From Bacillota bacterium (GTDB taxonomy: Bacteria; Bacillota; Clostridia; Christensenellales; UMGS416), in assembly GCA_023398815.1 (NCBI GenBank), contig JAEWRW010000026.1:1-64000 (forward strand): DNA of 64,000 bases. The letters run 5' to 3'. The position numbers and the translations under genes are program-made. The notes under the pieces are model-generated. The model was not told the DNA's origin and searched no databases. It saw only the letters and a program-made list of their open reading frames with translations. Shown piece after piece: positions 26,789 through 34,814 of this stretch. Positions within the stretch are counted from its first letter, which is position 1. Each line of letters starts with the position of its first letter.

Positions 26789-27075
26789 TGGCCCTCTCCC
26801 TTCCCGCGGCGTCGCAGCAGGCGGTAGCCCATCGCCAGCAGCACACTGCCGCCGGTGGCGCACACCGCCAGCACCAGCGCCCGCAGGCCGATGGTGCTGG
26901 CCTGCCGCAGCACATCGGCGTTGGCCCCCAGCTTCACCCCCAGCAGGAACACCATGACAAACAAACAGACGGACAGGCCCACACCGGCGGCTTTACGCCA
27001 ACCGCCGGGGAGCTTCAAAAGCTTCCCGGCGGCGAAGCCCGCTGCTAAACAGGCCAAAAGAGTCAGATAACTCAT
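26785..27075 (-). CDS. LysO-type lysine exporter, N-terminal half
   Basis: This is a 96-aa protein with three hydrophobic segments. FAAGKLLKLPG and FLLGVKLGANADVLRQ match the first DUF340 repeat. It ends in a basic tail, RRRGKGEGQ. It should pair with the next gene to give a whole transporter. The start overlaps the RNase J stop (ATG 27075 or GTG 27078). Confidence 0.78.
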   Translation of the reverse strand: MSYLTLLACLAAGFAAGKLLKLPGGWRKAAGVGLSVCLFVMVFLLGVKLGANADVLRQASTIGLRALVLAVCATGGSVLLAMGYRLLRRRGKGEGQ

Positions 27076-28751
27076 CACATGTCGATGATGATCGGCAGGA
27101 TCATCGGGCTGCGCTTGGTCTTCTCATAGATGAACTTCCTGAGGTCGTTGCGGATATCGGCCTTGATGGTCGCCATCTCCGGCAGCTTCTTCTGGTTGGC
27201 TTTGTCCATATACCGAAGGATGATGCGCTTGATGTCCTCCATCATCTCGTCGTTTTCCTTGACGTAGACAAACCCGCGGGAGATGATCTCCGGCGTGGAG
27301 ACCAGCAGCCCCCGCTCGCGGGAAAGTGTCATCACCACGACGACCAGGCCATCCTGCGCCAGGTGCTTGCGGTCGCGCAGCACCACGTTGCCCACATCGC
27401 CAATGCCCAGGCCGTCCACCATGATGCCACCGGCCTGCACCGGCTCGCCCCGGCTGGCGCCACGGGCATCGATCTCAATGACCTGGCCATTCTCGGGGAT
27501 GAAGATGTTCTTGCTGGCCATGCCCAGCGACTCCGCCAGCATGGCATGCTGCTTCAGGTGCCGATACTCCCCGTGCATGGGGATGAAGTACTTGGGCTTG
27601 ATGAGGGTGTGGATGAGCTTCAGCTCCTCCCGGCAGGCGTGGCCGGAAGCGTGAATCTCCGCCATGGTGTCGTAGATGACGTTGGCCCCGATGCGGAACA
27701 GCTGATCGATGATGCGGCTGACGTACTTCTCGTTGCCGGGGATGGGCTTGGCCGAGAAGATGATGGTGTCGCCGGGGTTGATCTCCACCTGGCTGTGCTC
27801 GCCGTCTGCCATGCGCACCAGGCCCGACATGGGCTCACCCTGGCTGCCGGTGGTGATGATGACAAGTCGCTTGTCGTTCTGGCTCTTCACCTTCTCCAGC
27901 GGCATGATGCTGTCGCCGCGGATCTTGAGATACCCCAGCTCCTGGGCCATGCCGGCAATCTTGACCATGCTGCGGCCAGCGAAGCACACCTTGCGGCTGT
28001 AGTGCTGGGCCGCGTCCACAATCTGCTGGATGCGGTGGATGTTGGAGGAGAAGGTGGAGATGATGATGCGGCCCTTGACGTCACGGAAGATGGCGTCCAG
28101 GTTGCGGCCAATGACCTTCTCCGACAGGGTGTAACCGGGGCGCTCCACGTTGGTGCTCTCGCACATCAGCAGCAGCACGCCCTCCTCCCCCAGTTGGGCG
28201 AAGCGCGCCAGGTCCATGACCTCGCCGTCGATGGGCGTGTAGTCCACCTTGAAGTCGCCGGTGACGACGACCTTGCCCACGGGGGTGGTGATGGCCAGGG
28301 CCACCGAGTCCATGATGGAGTGGCTGGTCTTGATGAACTCCACCACAAAGCAGCCGAGGTTGATCTTCTCCCGCGGGGCGACCTGCTTCATCTGGGCATT
28401 GGTCACGCCGTTCTCTGCGAGCTTATACTCCGAGAGCATGATGGTGAGCTTGGTGCCGTAGACGGGCACATTGATGGACTTGAGCACATAGGGCAGAGCG
28501 CCAATGTGGTCCTCATGCCCGTGGGTCAGCACGATGCCGCGCACCTTCTGCCGGTTCTTCTCCAGGTAGGTCGTGTCGGGGATGACCAGGTCGATGCCCG
28601 GCATTTCCTCCGTCGGGAACGAGAGGCCCGAGTCGATCACGATGATGTCGTTGCCGTACTCCAGTACGGTCATGTTCTTGCCGATTTCCTCCACGCCGCC
28701 GATCGGTATGATCCGCAGCTTGGTGCCGCTGTTAGTTTTCTTTCTTGCCAT
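27075..28751 (-). CDS. rnj: Ribonuclease J
   Basis: This 558-aa metallo-beta-lactamase/beta-CASP nuclease has 5'-3' exo- and endonuclease activity and is central to mRNA decay and rRNA maturation in Firmicutes. The metal motif HGHEDH is near residue 78, with further metal ligands in SHSIMDS and GDFKVD. The beta-CASP motifs CESTN, TFSSNIHR and HASGHA and the C-terminal EIISRGFVY domain are all present. GGAGG lies 7 nt before the ATG at 28751. It is preceded by an unusually long leader. Confidence 0.96.
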   Translation of the reverse strand: MARKKTNSGTKLRIIPIGGVEEIGKNMTVLEYGNDIIVIDSGLSFPTEEMPGIDLVIPDTTYLEKNRQKVRGIVLTHGHEDHIGALPYVLKSINVPVYGTKLTIMLSEYKLAENGVTNAQMKQVAPREKINLGCFVVEFIKTSHSIMDSVALAITTPVGKVVVTGDFKVDYTPIDGEVMDLARFAQLGEEGVLLLMCESTNVERPGYTLSEKVIGRNLDAIFRDVKGRIIISTFSSNIHRIQQIVDAAQHYSRKVCFAGRSMVKIAGMAQELGYLKIRGDSIMPLEKVKSQNDKRLVIITTGSQGEPMSGLVRMADGEHSQVEINPGDTIIFSAKPIPGNEKYVSRIIDQLFRIGANVIYDTMAEIHASGHACREELKLIHTLIKPKYFIPMHGEYRHLKQHAMLAESLGMASKNIFIPENGQVIEIDARGASRGEPVQAGGIMVDGLGIGDVGNVVLRDRKHLAQDGLVVVVMTLSRERGLLVSTPEIISRGFVYVKENDEMMEDIKRIILRYMDKANQKKLPEMATIKADIRNDLRKFIYEKTKRSPMILPIIIDM

Positions 28752-29226
28752 GATGGTTCCTCCAATGATGCTAGGTTGATCGAGTACGCAATGCAGTGCG
28801 GCCATCGGCAAGATTGACAAACCGGGGGATGAAACCATCCGGTTTTGCGCTTGCTCCAATGGTTCGCCGCCGAGACACACAGAGAATTGGCATCAAAGGG
28901 AAAGAAAGCCGACCGCTACACCCGGGTTCGGTGAGAAAGATACCCGTATTCAGTCGTCATGCAACCAGAAACCCCAACAAACCAAGCCCAAGGTTTGCCG
29001 GGCTGCCAGTCTCCATTCGTAGCCACAGGACGCGCGGACGTTCCTTCGCCACCCTGTCACAGTGGCCCCGGTTCGCCCAAAGCGTTGCTCCCTGTGCGCC
29101 TTTCGGCGCTTCTATCGTCTGCCTTACGGCAATCGTCCATACTCATGGTCCGCCGCGCCACGCTGTCCGTCACAGTGACGGCCGCGGCTGCCGCGTCCCC
29201 GCCCCGCAGGGCGTACATTGCTTTAT
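28752..29226 (-). ncRNA. Long structured 5' leader of RNase J (candidate)
   Basis: About 475 nt between a consensus promoter and rnj hold no convincing gene. On the minus strand there are many local hairpins: TGCC-GTAA-GGCA and GCGCC-GAAA-GGCGC (both GNRA loops, about 29084-29138), CCGTCA-CTG-TGACGG, GCGGC-A-GCCGC, CAAACC-N8-GGTTTG, and AAACCGGATG-N4-CATCC-CC-CCGGTTT near 28815-28845. It matches no RNA class I know; RNase P, tmRNA and SRP signatures are absent. Autoregulation by RNase J is a guess from its position. Confidence 0.45.
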
Positions 29227-29233
29227 CTGGTTA

Positions 29234-29262
29234 ATAATACTACATCTTGTGCGCTTCGTCAA
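29234..29262 (-). promoter_or_regulatory. Promoter of the RNase J operon
   Basis: On the minus strand: TTGACG, a 17-bp spacer and TATTAT. Its expected start near 29226 defines the long leader. Confidence 0.6.
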
Positions 29263-29265
29263 TAG

Positions 29266-29575
29266 GGTTTGCAAATGCTGTGGTAAAATGCGGGGTGTGC
29301 AATGCGACCCGTGGATATTTCACCATCACGCAGGAAGGGGTGCGCATTCTGGAACGCAAAACGCCGAAAAGGGTGGAACACTATTATTGGTATAGCAGGA
29401 AGTGCTCCTTCCATCTACAGACAGCGTTCCCTTCAGAAAAACTTGCATGAGAAGGTCGGTTTCCCGTCGCCCGGCGACATGCGCGGCGGACGACGAACCT
29501 GATACGATCACAAGTACATCCCTTTCGCCTTCGGCGTGAACGCGACGAAGGCGAGCGTGCCGCCTTTGTCGACGC
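29266..29575. other. Intergenic stretch without a supported gene
   Basis: A + strand extended -10 (TGG-TAAAAT, 29281-29289) lacks a -35. A 67-codon open frame across 29247-29450 has no ribosome site, and its middle is AT-richer than its surroundings. AAAAGGGTGGAACAC at about 29356 resembles part of a T-box but lacks the CCGCG end and any partner gene. I see nothing else in it. Confidence 0.4.
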
Positions 29576-29607
29576 AAAAGACTCCCGCCATGGGCGGGAG
29601 TCTTTTT
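29576..29607. terminator. Bidirectional terminator downstream of hydA
   Basis: AAAAGACTCCCGCC pairs with GGCGGGAGTCTTTT around a 3-nt loop, with T runs on both strands. Confidence 0.9.
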
Positions 29608-29623
29608 GTACTAAAAACGCTGG

Positions 29624-31366
29624 TTAGTCGATGTAGCGGGTGCGAGCCTTGTAATGGGTATGCAGCAGCTCGTGGGACTTGTGGCTGCCAGGCTCGCCCA
29701 GGAACTCCTTGTACAGCTTCTGAATCGAGGGGTTCTCGTGAGACTTGCGCAGCGGCAGCGACTCGTCCTCGGCATAGATGGCCTTGGCACGCTCCACCCG
29801 CACGTCGGTGTAGTACTTGACTTCGTCGCTCACCAGCGGCTGACCGCCACCGGTGACACAGCCGCCGGGGCAAGCCATGATCTCAATGAAGTCATAGCTT
29901 TTCTCACCGCTCTTGATAGCGTCGAGAAGCTTACGGGCGTTGCCGGTGCCGTGGGCCACGGCCACACGCACGTTCACATCACCCACGGCGATGGTGGCTT
30001 CCTTGACGGATTCGATGCCGCGCACCTGGTTGAATTCGACCTTCTCCAGCGTCTTGCCGGTGACGATCTCATAGACCGTGCGCATGGCCGCCTCCATCAC
30101 GCCGCCGGTGGCACCGAAGATGACGCCGGCGCCGGTGGAATCGCCCAGCACTTCGTCGAACTTCTCCTCCGGCAGGCGGAGGAAGTCAATGTTCTGCTGG
30201 CGAATCATGCGCCCGAGCTCGCGGGTGGTGATGGAGATGTCGACATCCGGGTACCCGGTGCCCGAAAGCTCAGGACGGCCGACCTCGAACTTCTTGGCCG
30301 TGCAGGGCATGACAGACACGACGACGATCTTCTCGGGGTCGATGCCCTCCTTCTGGGCAAAGTAGCTCTTGATGACCGCGCCCATCATCTGCTGGGGGGA
30401 CTTGCAGGTGGAAAGGTTACCGATGAACTCCGGATAGAAGTGCTCGCAGAACTTGACCCAACCCGGGCTGCAGGAGGTAATCATCGGCATGGTCTCGCCG
30501 TTCTTGATGCGCCGCAGCAACTCGGTGCCTTCCTCCATGATGGTGAGGTCGGCGGCAAAATCGGTGTCAAACACCTTGTGGAAGCCCATGCGGCGCAGGG
30601 CGGCGACCATTTTGCCGGTGACGCGGGTGCCCATGGGCAGGCCGAACTCCTCGCCCAGGCCCACGCGGACGGCCGGAGCCGTCTGCACTACAACGACCTT
30701 CTCCGGGTCGGCCAGCGCGGCCCACACCTCGTCGGTGCTGTCATGCTCATAGATGGCGCCCACCGGGCAGGCCTGGATGCACTGGCCGCAGTTGATGCAG
30801 GGCACGCTGCCCAGGCTCATCTCAAAGGCCGGCTGCACGATGGTGTTGAAACCGCGATCGGTCGCGCCGATGACAGACACGCTCTGGATGCTGTCACAGG
30901 CGGCGATGCAACGCCGGCACAGGATGCACTTGTTGGGGTCACGCACGATGGAGGCCGAGGACTGATCCTTCTTATACTCCTTGGAGGCACCCTCAAAGCG
31001 GATCTCCTCCACCCCCAGCTCGCTGGAGAGGCGCTGCAGCTCACACTTGCCGCTGCGGATGCAGGTCAGGCATCGCTTGTCATGGTTACTCAGGATGAGC
31101 TCCATGTTGACCTTGCGGGCCTGCTTGACCTCGGCGGTGTTGGTGCGCACGACCATGTTATTCTCCGCCGGCAGCACGCAGGAAGCCTGCAGCGAGCGGG
31201 CCCCGGTGTCTACCACGCAGATGCGGCAGGCGCCGATGCAGTTGACGTCCTTCAAATAGCACAGGGTGGGGATGTAGACGCCGGCCTTGCGGGCGGCTTC
31301 CAGCACGGTGGAGCCGCGCGGAACCTCTACCTTGATGCCGTCTATGGTTAAGGTGACCATTTCCAT
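29624..31366 (-). CDS. hydA: [FeFe] hydrogenase catalytic subunit HydA (NAD(P)-linked, multimeric)
   Basis: This 580-aa subunit makes or oxidises H2. In order it has a [2Fe-2S] domain (CYLKDVNCIGAC, C63), a His-Cys cluster (HDKRCLTCIRSGKC, 95-108), two [4Fe-4S] ferredoxin motifs (147-157 and 190-200) and the H-cluster domain. L1 is TSCSPGW (297-303), L2 MPCTAKKFE (353-361) and L3 MACPGGCVTGGG (497-508), plus a small-subunit C terminus. L1 has Ser where many enzymes have a second Cys; I recall this form in HndD-like subunits but did not check. The ATG at 31366 follows AAGGAG. Confidence 0.95.
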   Translation of the reverse strand: MEMVTLTIDGIKVEVPRGSTVLEAARKAGVYIPTLCYLKDVNCIGACRICVVDTGARSLQASCVLPAENNMVVRTNTAEVKQARKVNMELILSNHDKRCLTCIRSGKCELQRLSSELGVEEIRFEGASKEYKKDQSSASIVRDPNKCILCRRCIAACDSIQSVSVIGATDRGFNTIVQPAFEMSLGSVPCINCGQCIQACPVGAIYEHDSTDEVWAALADPEKVVVVQTAPAVRVGLGEEFGLPMGTRVTGKMVAALRRMGFHKVFDTDFAADLTIMEEGTELLRRIKNGETMPMITSCSPGWVKFCEHFYPEFIGNLSTCKSPQQMMGAVIKSYFAQKEGIDPEKIVVVSVMPCTAKKFEVGRPELSGTGYPDVDISITTRELGRMIRQQNIDFLRLPEEKFDEVLGDSTGAGVIFGATGGVMEAAMRTVYEIVTGKTLEKVEFNQVRGIESVKEATIAVGDVNVRVAVAHGTGNARKLLDAIKSGEKSYDFIEIMACPGGCVTGGGQPLVSDEVKYYTDVRVERAKAIYAEDESLPLRKSHENPSIQKLYKEFLGEPGSHKSHELLHTHYKARTRYID

Positions 31367-31380
31367 TCCGTTCACGCTCC

Positions 31381-33174
31381 TTACTTCTTGATGATCGCCG
31401 AGAACTTGCAGTTGTCCACGCACACGCCGCACTTGATGCACTTGCTCTGATCGATCAGATGGGGCGACTTCCGCTCGCCGGAGATGGCGTTCACGGGGCA
31501 ATTGCGGGCGCAGAGCGTGCAGCCGATGCACTTATCAGGAAGGATGTGGTAGCTCAACAGCGCCTTGCAGTGGCCGGCGGGGCACTTCTTGTCGCGGATG
31601 TGGGCCTCGTACTCATGGCGGAAATACTTGAGCGTGGAAAGCACCGGGTTCGGGGCCGTCTGCCCCAGGCCGCAGAGCGCCGTCTTGCGGATGCTGTTGG
31701 CAAGCGCCTCCAGCTTCTCAATGTCGCCTTCCTCGCCCTTGCCCTCCACAATGCGCTCCAGAATCTCCAGCATGCGCTTGGTGCCGATGCGGCAGGGTAC
31801 GCACTTGCCGCAGCTCTCGTCCACGGTGAAATCCAGGAAGTAACGGGCGATGTCCACCATGCAGGTGTCCTCGTCCATCACGATGAGACCACCCGAGCCC
31901 ATCATGGAGCCAATGGCCGCCAGGGACTCGTAGTCGATCGCCGTATCGAGGTAAGCCGCCGGGATGCAACCGCCGGAAGGACCGCCGGTCTGGGCCGCCT
32001 TGAACTTCTTTCCCTTCGGGATGCCGCCACCGATTTCCTCGACGATCTCCCGCAGGGTGGTGCCCATGGGCACCTCGACGAGACCGGTGTTATTGATCTT
32101 GCCGCCCAGGGCGAAGACCTTGGTGCCCTTGGACTTCTCGGTGCCCATGCCGGCGAACCACTGGGAACCATTCAAGATGATCTGGGGGATATTAGCCAGC
32201 GTCTCCACGTTGTTGATGATCGTCGGCTGACCGAACACGCCCTTGTTGGCCGGGAACGGCGGCTTGGGCCGTGGCTCACCGCGGTGGCCTTCGATGGTGG
32301 CGAGCAGTGCCGTCTCTTCGCCGCACACGAACGCGCCAGCACCCAGGCGAATCTCGACGTCGAACTGGAAGCCGGTGCCGAAGATGCCGCTGCCCAGCAG
32401 GCCATAGTCACGGGCCTGGTTGATGGCGATCTGCAGGCGCTGCACGGCGATAGGATACTCGGCACGCACGTAGATATACCCCTGGCTGGCACCGATGGCA
32501 TAACCGGCGATGGCCATGGCCTCCAACACGGCATGGGGGTCACCCTCCAACACCGAGCGGTCCATGAACGCGCCGGGGTCGCCTTCGTCGGCGTTGCACA
32601 CCACGTACTTCTGGTCAGACACGGCACGGGCGGCGAAGTCCCACTTCATGCCCGTGGGGAAGCCAGCGCCGCCGCGGCCGCGCAGGCCCGATTCCTTCAT
32701 CAATGTGATGACGTCCTTGGGCTGCATCTCGGTCAGCACGCGGGCCAGGGCCTTGTAGCCGTCCAAGGCGATGTATTCGTCGATGTTCTCCGGGTCGATG
32801 ACGCCGCAATTGCGCAGCGCAATGCGCTTCTGCTTCTTGTAGAAGCCGATCTCATCGAGGGAGTTGCTCTGCTCTACCACGTTGGGCTCCTTGTAGAGCA
32901 AGCGCTCCACAATGCGGCCCTTGACGAGGTGTTCGCTGACGATCTCATCGACGTCCTCGGGCTTGACGCGGCTGTAGAACGCGCCCTCCGGGTAGACGAT
33001 GACGACCGGGCCGGACTCACACAGGCCGAAGCAACCGGTGCGCACCACGCGCACCTCTTGCTCCAGGTCGTGGTCCTTCAACTGCTTTTCAAACCGGGTG
33101 ATGATCTGGGCCGAATTGGCGGAGGTGCAGCCTGTCCCGCCGCAAACCAGCACATGGGCTCTTTGAAAATTCAT
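31381..33174 (-). CDS. hydB: Hydrogenase flavin subunit HydB (NuoF-like)
   Basis: This 597-aa subunit carries FMN and binds NAD(P)H. It has an N-terminal thioredoxin-like [2Fe-2S] domain (CGGTGCTS, GCFGLCESGP) and a NuoF core with the nucleotide motif RGRGGAGFPTGMKW and NADEGDPGAFMDR. An SLBB region, the N3-type cluster motif ESCGKCVPCRIG and two C-terminal [4Fe-4S] motifs (CIGCTLCARNCP, CIKCGVCVDNCK) follow. With HydA and HydC this is the set of electron-bifurcating hydrogenases that use ferredoxin and NADH together. GGAGG precedes the ATG. It lies 14 nt before hydA. Confidence 0.95.
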   Translation of the reverse strand: MNFQRAHVLVCGGTGCTSANSAQIITRFEKQLKDHDLEQEVRVVRTGCFGLCESGPVVIVYPEGAFYSRVKPEDVDEIVSEHLVKGRIVERLLYKEPNVVEQSNSLDEIGFYKKQKRIALRNCGVIDPENIDEYIALDGYKALARVLTEMQPKDVITLMKESGLRGRGGAGFPTGMKWDFAARAVSDQKYVVCNADEGDPGAFMDRSVLEGDPHAVLEAMAIAGYAIGASQGYIYVRAEYPIAVQRLQIAINQARDYGLLGSGIFGTGFQFDVEIRLGAGAFVCGEETALLATIEGHRGEPRPKPPFPANKGVFGQPTIINNVETLANIPQIILNGSQWFAGMGTEKSKGTKVFALGGKINNTGLVEVPMGTTLREIVEEIGGGIPKGKKFKAAQTGGPSGGCIPAAYLDTAIDYESLAAIGSMMGSGGLIVMDEDTCMVDIARYFLDFTVDESCGKCVPCRIGTKRMLEILERIVEGKGEEGDIEKLEALANSIRKTALCGLGQTAPNPVLSTLKYFRHEYEAHIRDKKCPAGHCKALLSYHILPDKCIGCTLCARNCPVNAISGERKSPHLIDQSKCIKCGVCVDNCKFSAIIKK

Positions 33175-33191
33175 ACCTTGCTCCTCCCGCC

Positions 33192-33572
33192 TTATTCTTT
33201 GTGGGCTTCGGCGTAGCCGATCGTCAGCTCATGGACCGGCCGGCCGTTGACCACGTGCTCGGTAACGATTCGGCTGACAACCGCCGGATCCACGTTCACG
33301 TAGGTCACCTTGTCCTCGCCGGGGCGATAGACCTCGACGATGGGCTCCAACCGGCAGACGCCGATGCAGCCGGTCTGCGACACTGTCACGTCGGCAAGGC
33401 CGCGCTTGCTCACTTCATCCATCATGGCCAGCAGCACGGGCCGCGCTCCGGCGGCGATGCCGCAGGTGGCCATACCCACCACAATGCGTGTGCCGCCGCT
33501 GCGATCCCGGCGCAGGTTGACGTGTTCCAACGCCTTCTTGCGGATTTCCTCCAACTCCTGAATGCTCTTCAT
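33192..33572 (-). CDS. (2Fe-2S) ferredoxin-like hydrogenase accessory protein
   Basis: This is a 126-aa thioredoxin-fold [2Fe-2S] protein. Residues 29-45 hold VVGMATCGIAAGARP, and SQTGCIGVCRLEPIVEVY supplies the other Cys ligands, as at the N terminus of HydB. Free-standing copies are common in Clostridial hydrogenase operons. It may pass electrons to HydB or be an extra subunit. The start overlaps the upstream ATPase gene in ATGA. Confidence 0.87.
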   Translation of the reverse strand: MKSIQELEEIRKKALEHVNLRRDRSGGTRIVVGMATCGIAAGARPVLLAMMDEVSKRGLADVTVSQTGCIGVCRLEPIVEVYRPGEDKVTYVNVDPAVVSRIVTEHVVNGRPVHELTIGYAEAHKE

Positions 33573-34120
33573 CGTTCCCTTGTCCCTCCCGCTACGTCTT
33601 GTTCTCCCTCAATCAGGTGCTGCCGCAGCCAATCCCGCACATCGGGGTGGTCCAGCGGCACGCCGTCCAGGATGGCGCGAACCTGCGCCGTGTCAAAGCC
33701 AAATTCCTTCTCCCCCACCCGGTGCCGGTAGCAGAGCTCCAGCGTCGGGTTGGTCATGACCAGTGTGAACACCGTGCCGGCCATGTCGCCCAGTGGCGGC
33801 CGGTCGATGTGGGGCAACTGCCAGCGGCAGGTCACCGTGGTGCCCTGCCGGGGCCGGCTCTCCAGTGTGAGGGTGCCCCCGGCGGCTTCACAGCTCGCCT
33901 TGCACAGGGGGATGCCCAAACCGACCTTTCGGGTGGTGCGGGTGGTGGTGAACGGATCCTGGGCCCGGTGGGCCATGTCCTCGTCCATGCCGCACCCATC
34001 GTCGGCGATGCGCACCGTCAGCCACCCGTCGCTCTCCTCCACCTCCACCGTCACATGGGCCGCGCCCGCGGCGATGGAGTTCTGCACCAAGTCCAGAATG
34101 TGCAGGGCGATCTCGTCCAT
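33569..34120 (-). CDS. Histidine-kinase-like ATPase in the hydrogenase operon
   Basis: This 183-aa protein consists of a HATPase_c domain only. It has the N box (HILDLVQNSIAAGA, residues 7-20), the G1 box (IADDGCGM, about 38-45) and the G2 box (TTRKVGLGIPLCK). No phospho-acceptor His domain or sensor is attached. It may be an anti-sigma-type kinase or part of a switch with the DRTGG proteins. It starts one base after the hydC stop without its own ribosome site, so it depends on coupling. Confidence 0.82.
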   Translation of the reverse strand: MDEIALHILDLVQNSIAAGAAHVTVEVEESDGWLTVRIADDGCGMDEDMAHRAQDPFTTTRTTRKVGLGIPLCKASCEAAGGTLTLESRPRQGTTVTCRWQLPHIDRPPLGDMAGTVFTLVMTNPTLELCYRHRVGEKEFGFDTAQVRAILDGVPLDHPDVRDWLRQHLIEGEQDVAGGTRER

Positions 34121-34121
34121 G

Positions 34122-34595
34122 TTACCGGTACTTTTTGAGGATCGCCGGCACTTCGTCGGGCGTCAGCCGCCCATAGACGTCGTCGCCGACCATCATGACC
34201 GGAGCCAGACCGCAGCAGCCAAGGCAACGGGTCTGCAGCAGGGTGAAACGGTTGTCGGGCGTGGTCTTGCCGGGCTGCACGCCCAGCTCCAGCGCCAGGC
34301 GGTCCAGCACCTTCTCAGCGCCCTTGACGTAGCAGGCGGTGCCCATGCACACGCTGACCACGTGCTCGCCCTTGGCCTCCAATGAAAACTGGGAGTAGAA
34401 CGTCGCCACCCCGTACACCTCGGTCAGCGGCACCTCCAGCCCCTCGGCAATGGTGTTCTGAACCTCCAGCGGCAGATATCCGAAGATGTCCTGCGCCGCC
34501 TGCATCACCGGCATCAGCGGGCCGGGCTTCCCCTTGTGCTGCGCAATCACCTCGGCCAGCTTATCCGCCTTGGCCTTGTCCTTGAGAGCATTCAT
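34122..34595 (-). CDS. hydC: Hydrogenase subunit HydC (NuoE-like)
   Basis: This is a 157-aa [2Fe-2S] subunit. It has a helical N terminus with IFGYLPLEVQNTIAEGL and VYGVATFYSQF, then the thioredoxin-like domain with ligands CMGTACYVKG (about 84-93) and TRCLGCCGLAP. It passes electrons between HydB and the rest of the complex. It is first in the enzyme operon, and GGAGG lies 7 nt before the ATG at 34595. A Rex-like operator sits in its leader. Confidence 0.93.
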   Translation of the reverse strand: MNALKDKAKADKLAEVIAQHKGKPGPLMPVMQAAQDIFGYLPLEVQNTIAEGLEVPLTEVYGVATFYSQFSLEAKGEHVVSVCMGTACYVKGAEKVLDRLALELGVQPGKTTPDNRFTLLQTRCLGCCGLAPVMMVGDDVYGRLTPDEVPAILKKYR

Positions 34596-34639
34596 CCGAT
34601 TGCCTCCTCCTATCGCCTGTTTGTCGTGGCATGCACGCA

Positions 34640-34657
34640 TTGTTAAATCGTTAACAC
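34640..34657 (-). promoter_or_regulatory. Rex-type operator of the hydrogenase operon
   Basis: TTGTTAA-ATCG-TTAACAC matches the Clostridial Rex site TTGTTAA-N4-TTAACAA at 13 of 14 defined positions. It lies about 20 bp downstream of the promoter -10. Rex senses the NADH/NAD ratio, which suits an NADH-linked hydrogenase. The rex gene is not in the window. Confidence 0.7.
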
Positions 34658-34677
34658 ATTTTGATATTGTATCATAA

Positions 34678-34706
34678 TTGATACGGTTCCGCACCCCATT
34701 TGACAA
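34678..34706 (-). promoter_or_regulatory. Promoter of hydC-hydA operon
   Basis: On the minus strand: TTGTCA, a 17-bp spacer and TATCAA. Two direct repeats TGTCGAAAT lie farther upstream at 34726 and 34771 (+ strand coordinates). Confidence 0.6.
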
Positions 34707-34814
34707 AAAATCAACAGAGTGCTTTTGTCGAAATTTATGTGCGGTTTTTGTTTGTTGTGAACAAAAGGTGTGTCGAAATACTAGTAATTTGGTAGAATAT
34801 CGTCGACAAAACTG

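Noticed and set aside
28752..29226. RNase P RNA, because the minus strand has GGAACGTCC resembling GGAAAGTCC
   Set aside because: The other universal RNase P RNA segments are missing and the order of helices does not fit.
29350..29372. A second T-box (AAAAGGGTGGAACAC)
   Set aside because: The CCGCG end is absent, there is no antiterminator/terminator pair, and no synthetase or transporter gene follows on the plus strand.
29247..29450. A 67-codon plus-strand frame with a CGVC pair
   Set aside because: It has no ribosome site or recognised family, and the candidate -10 lies inside the frame. Support is too weak to call a gene.
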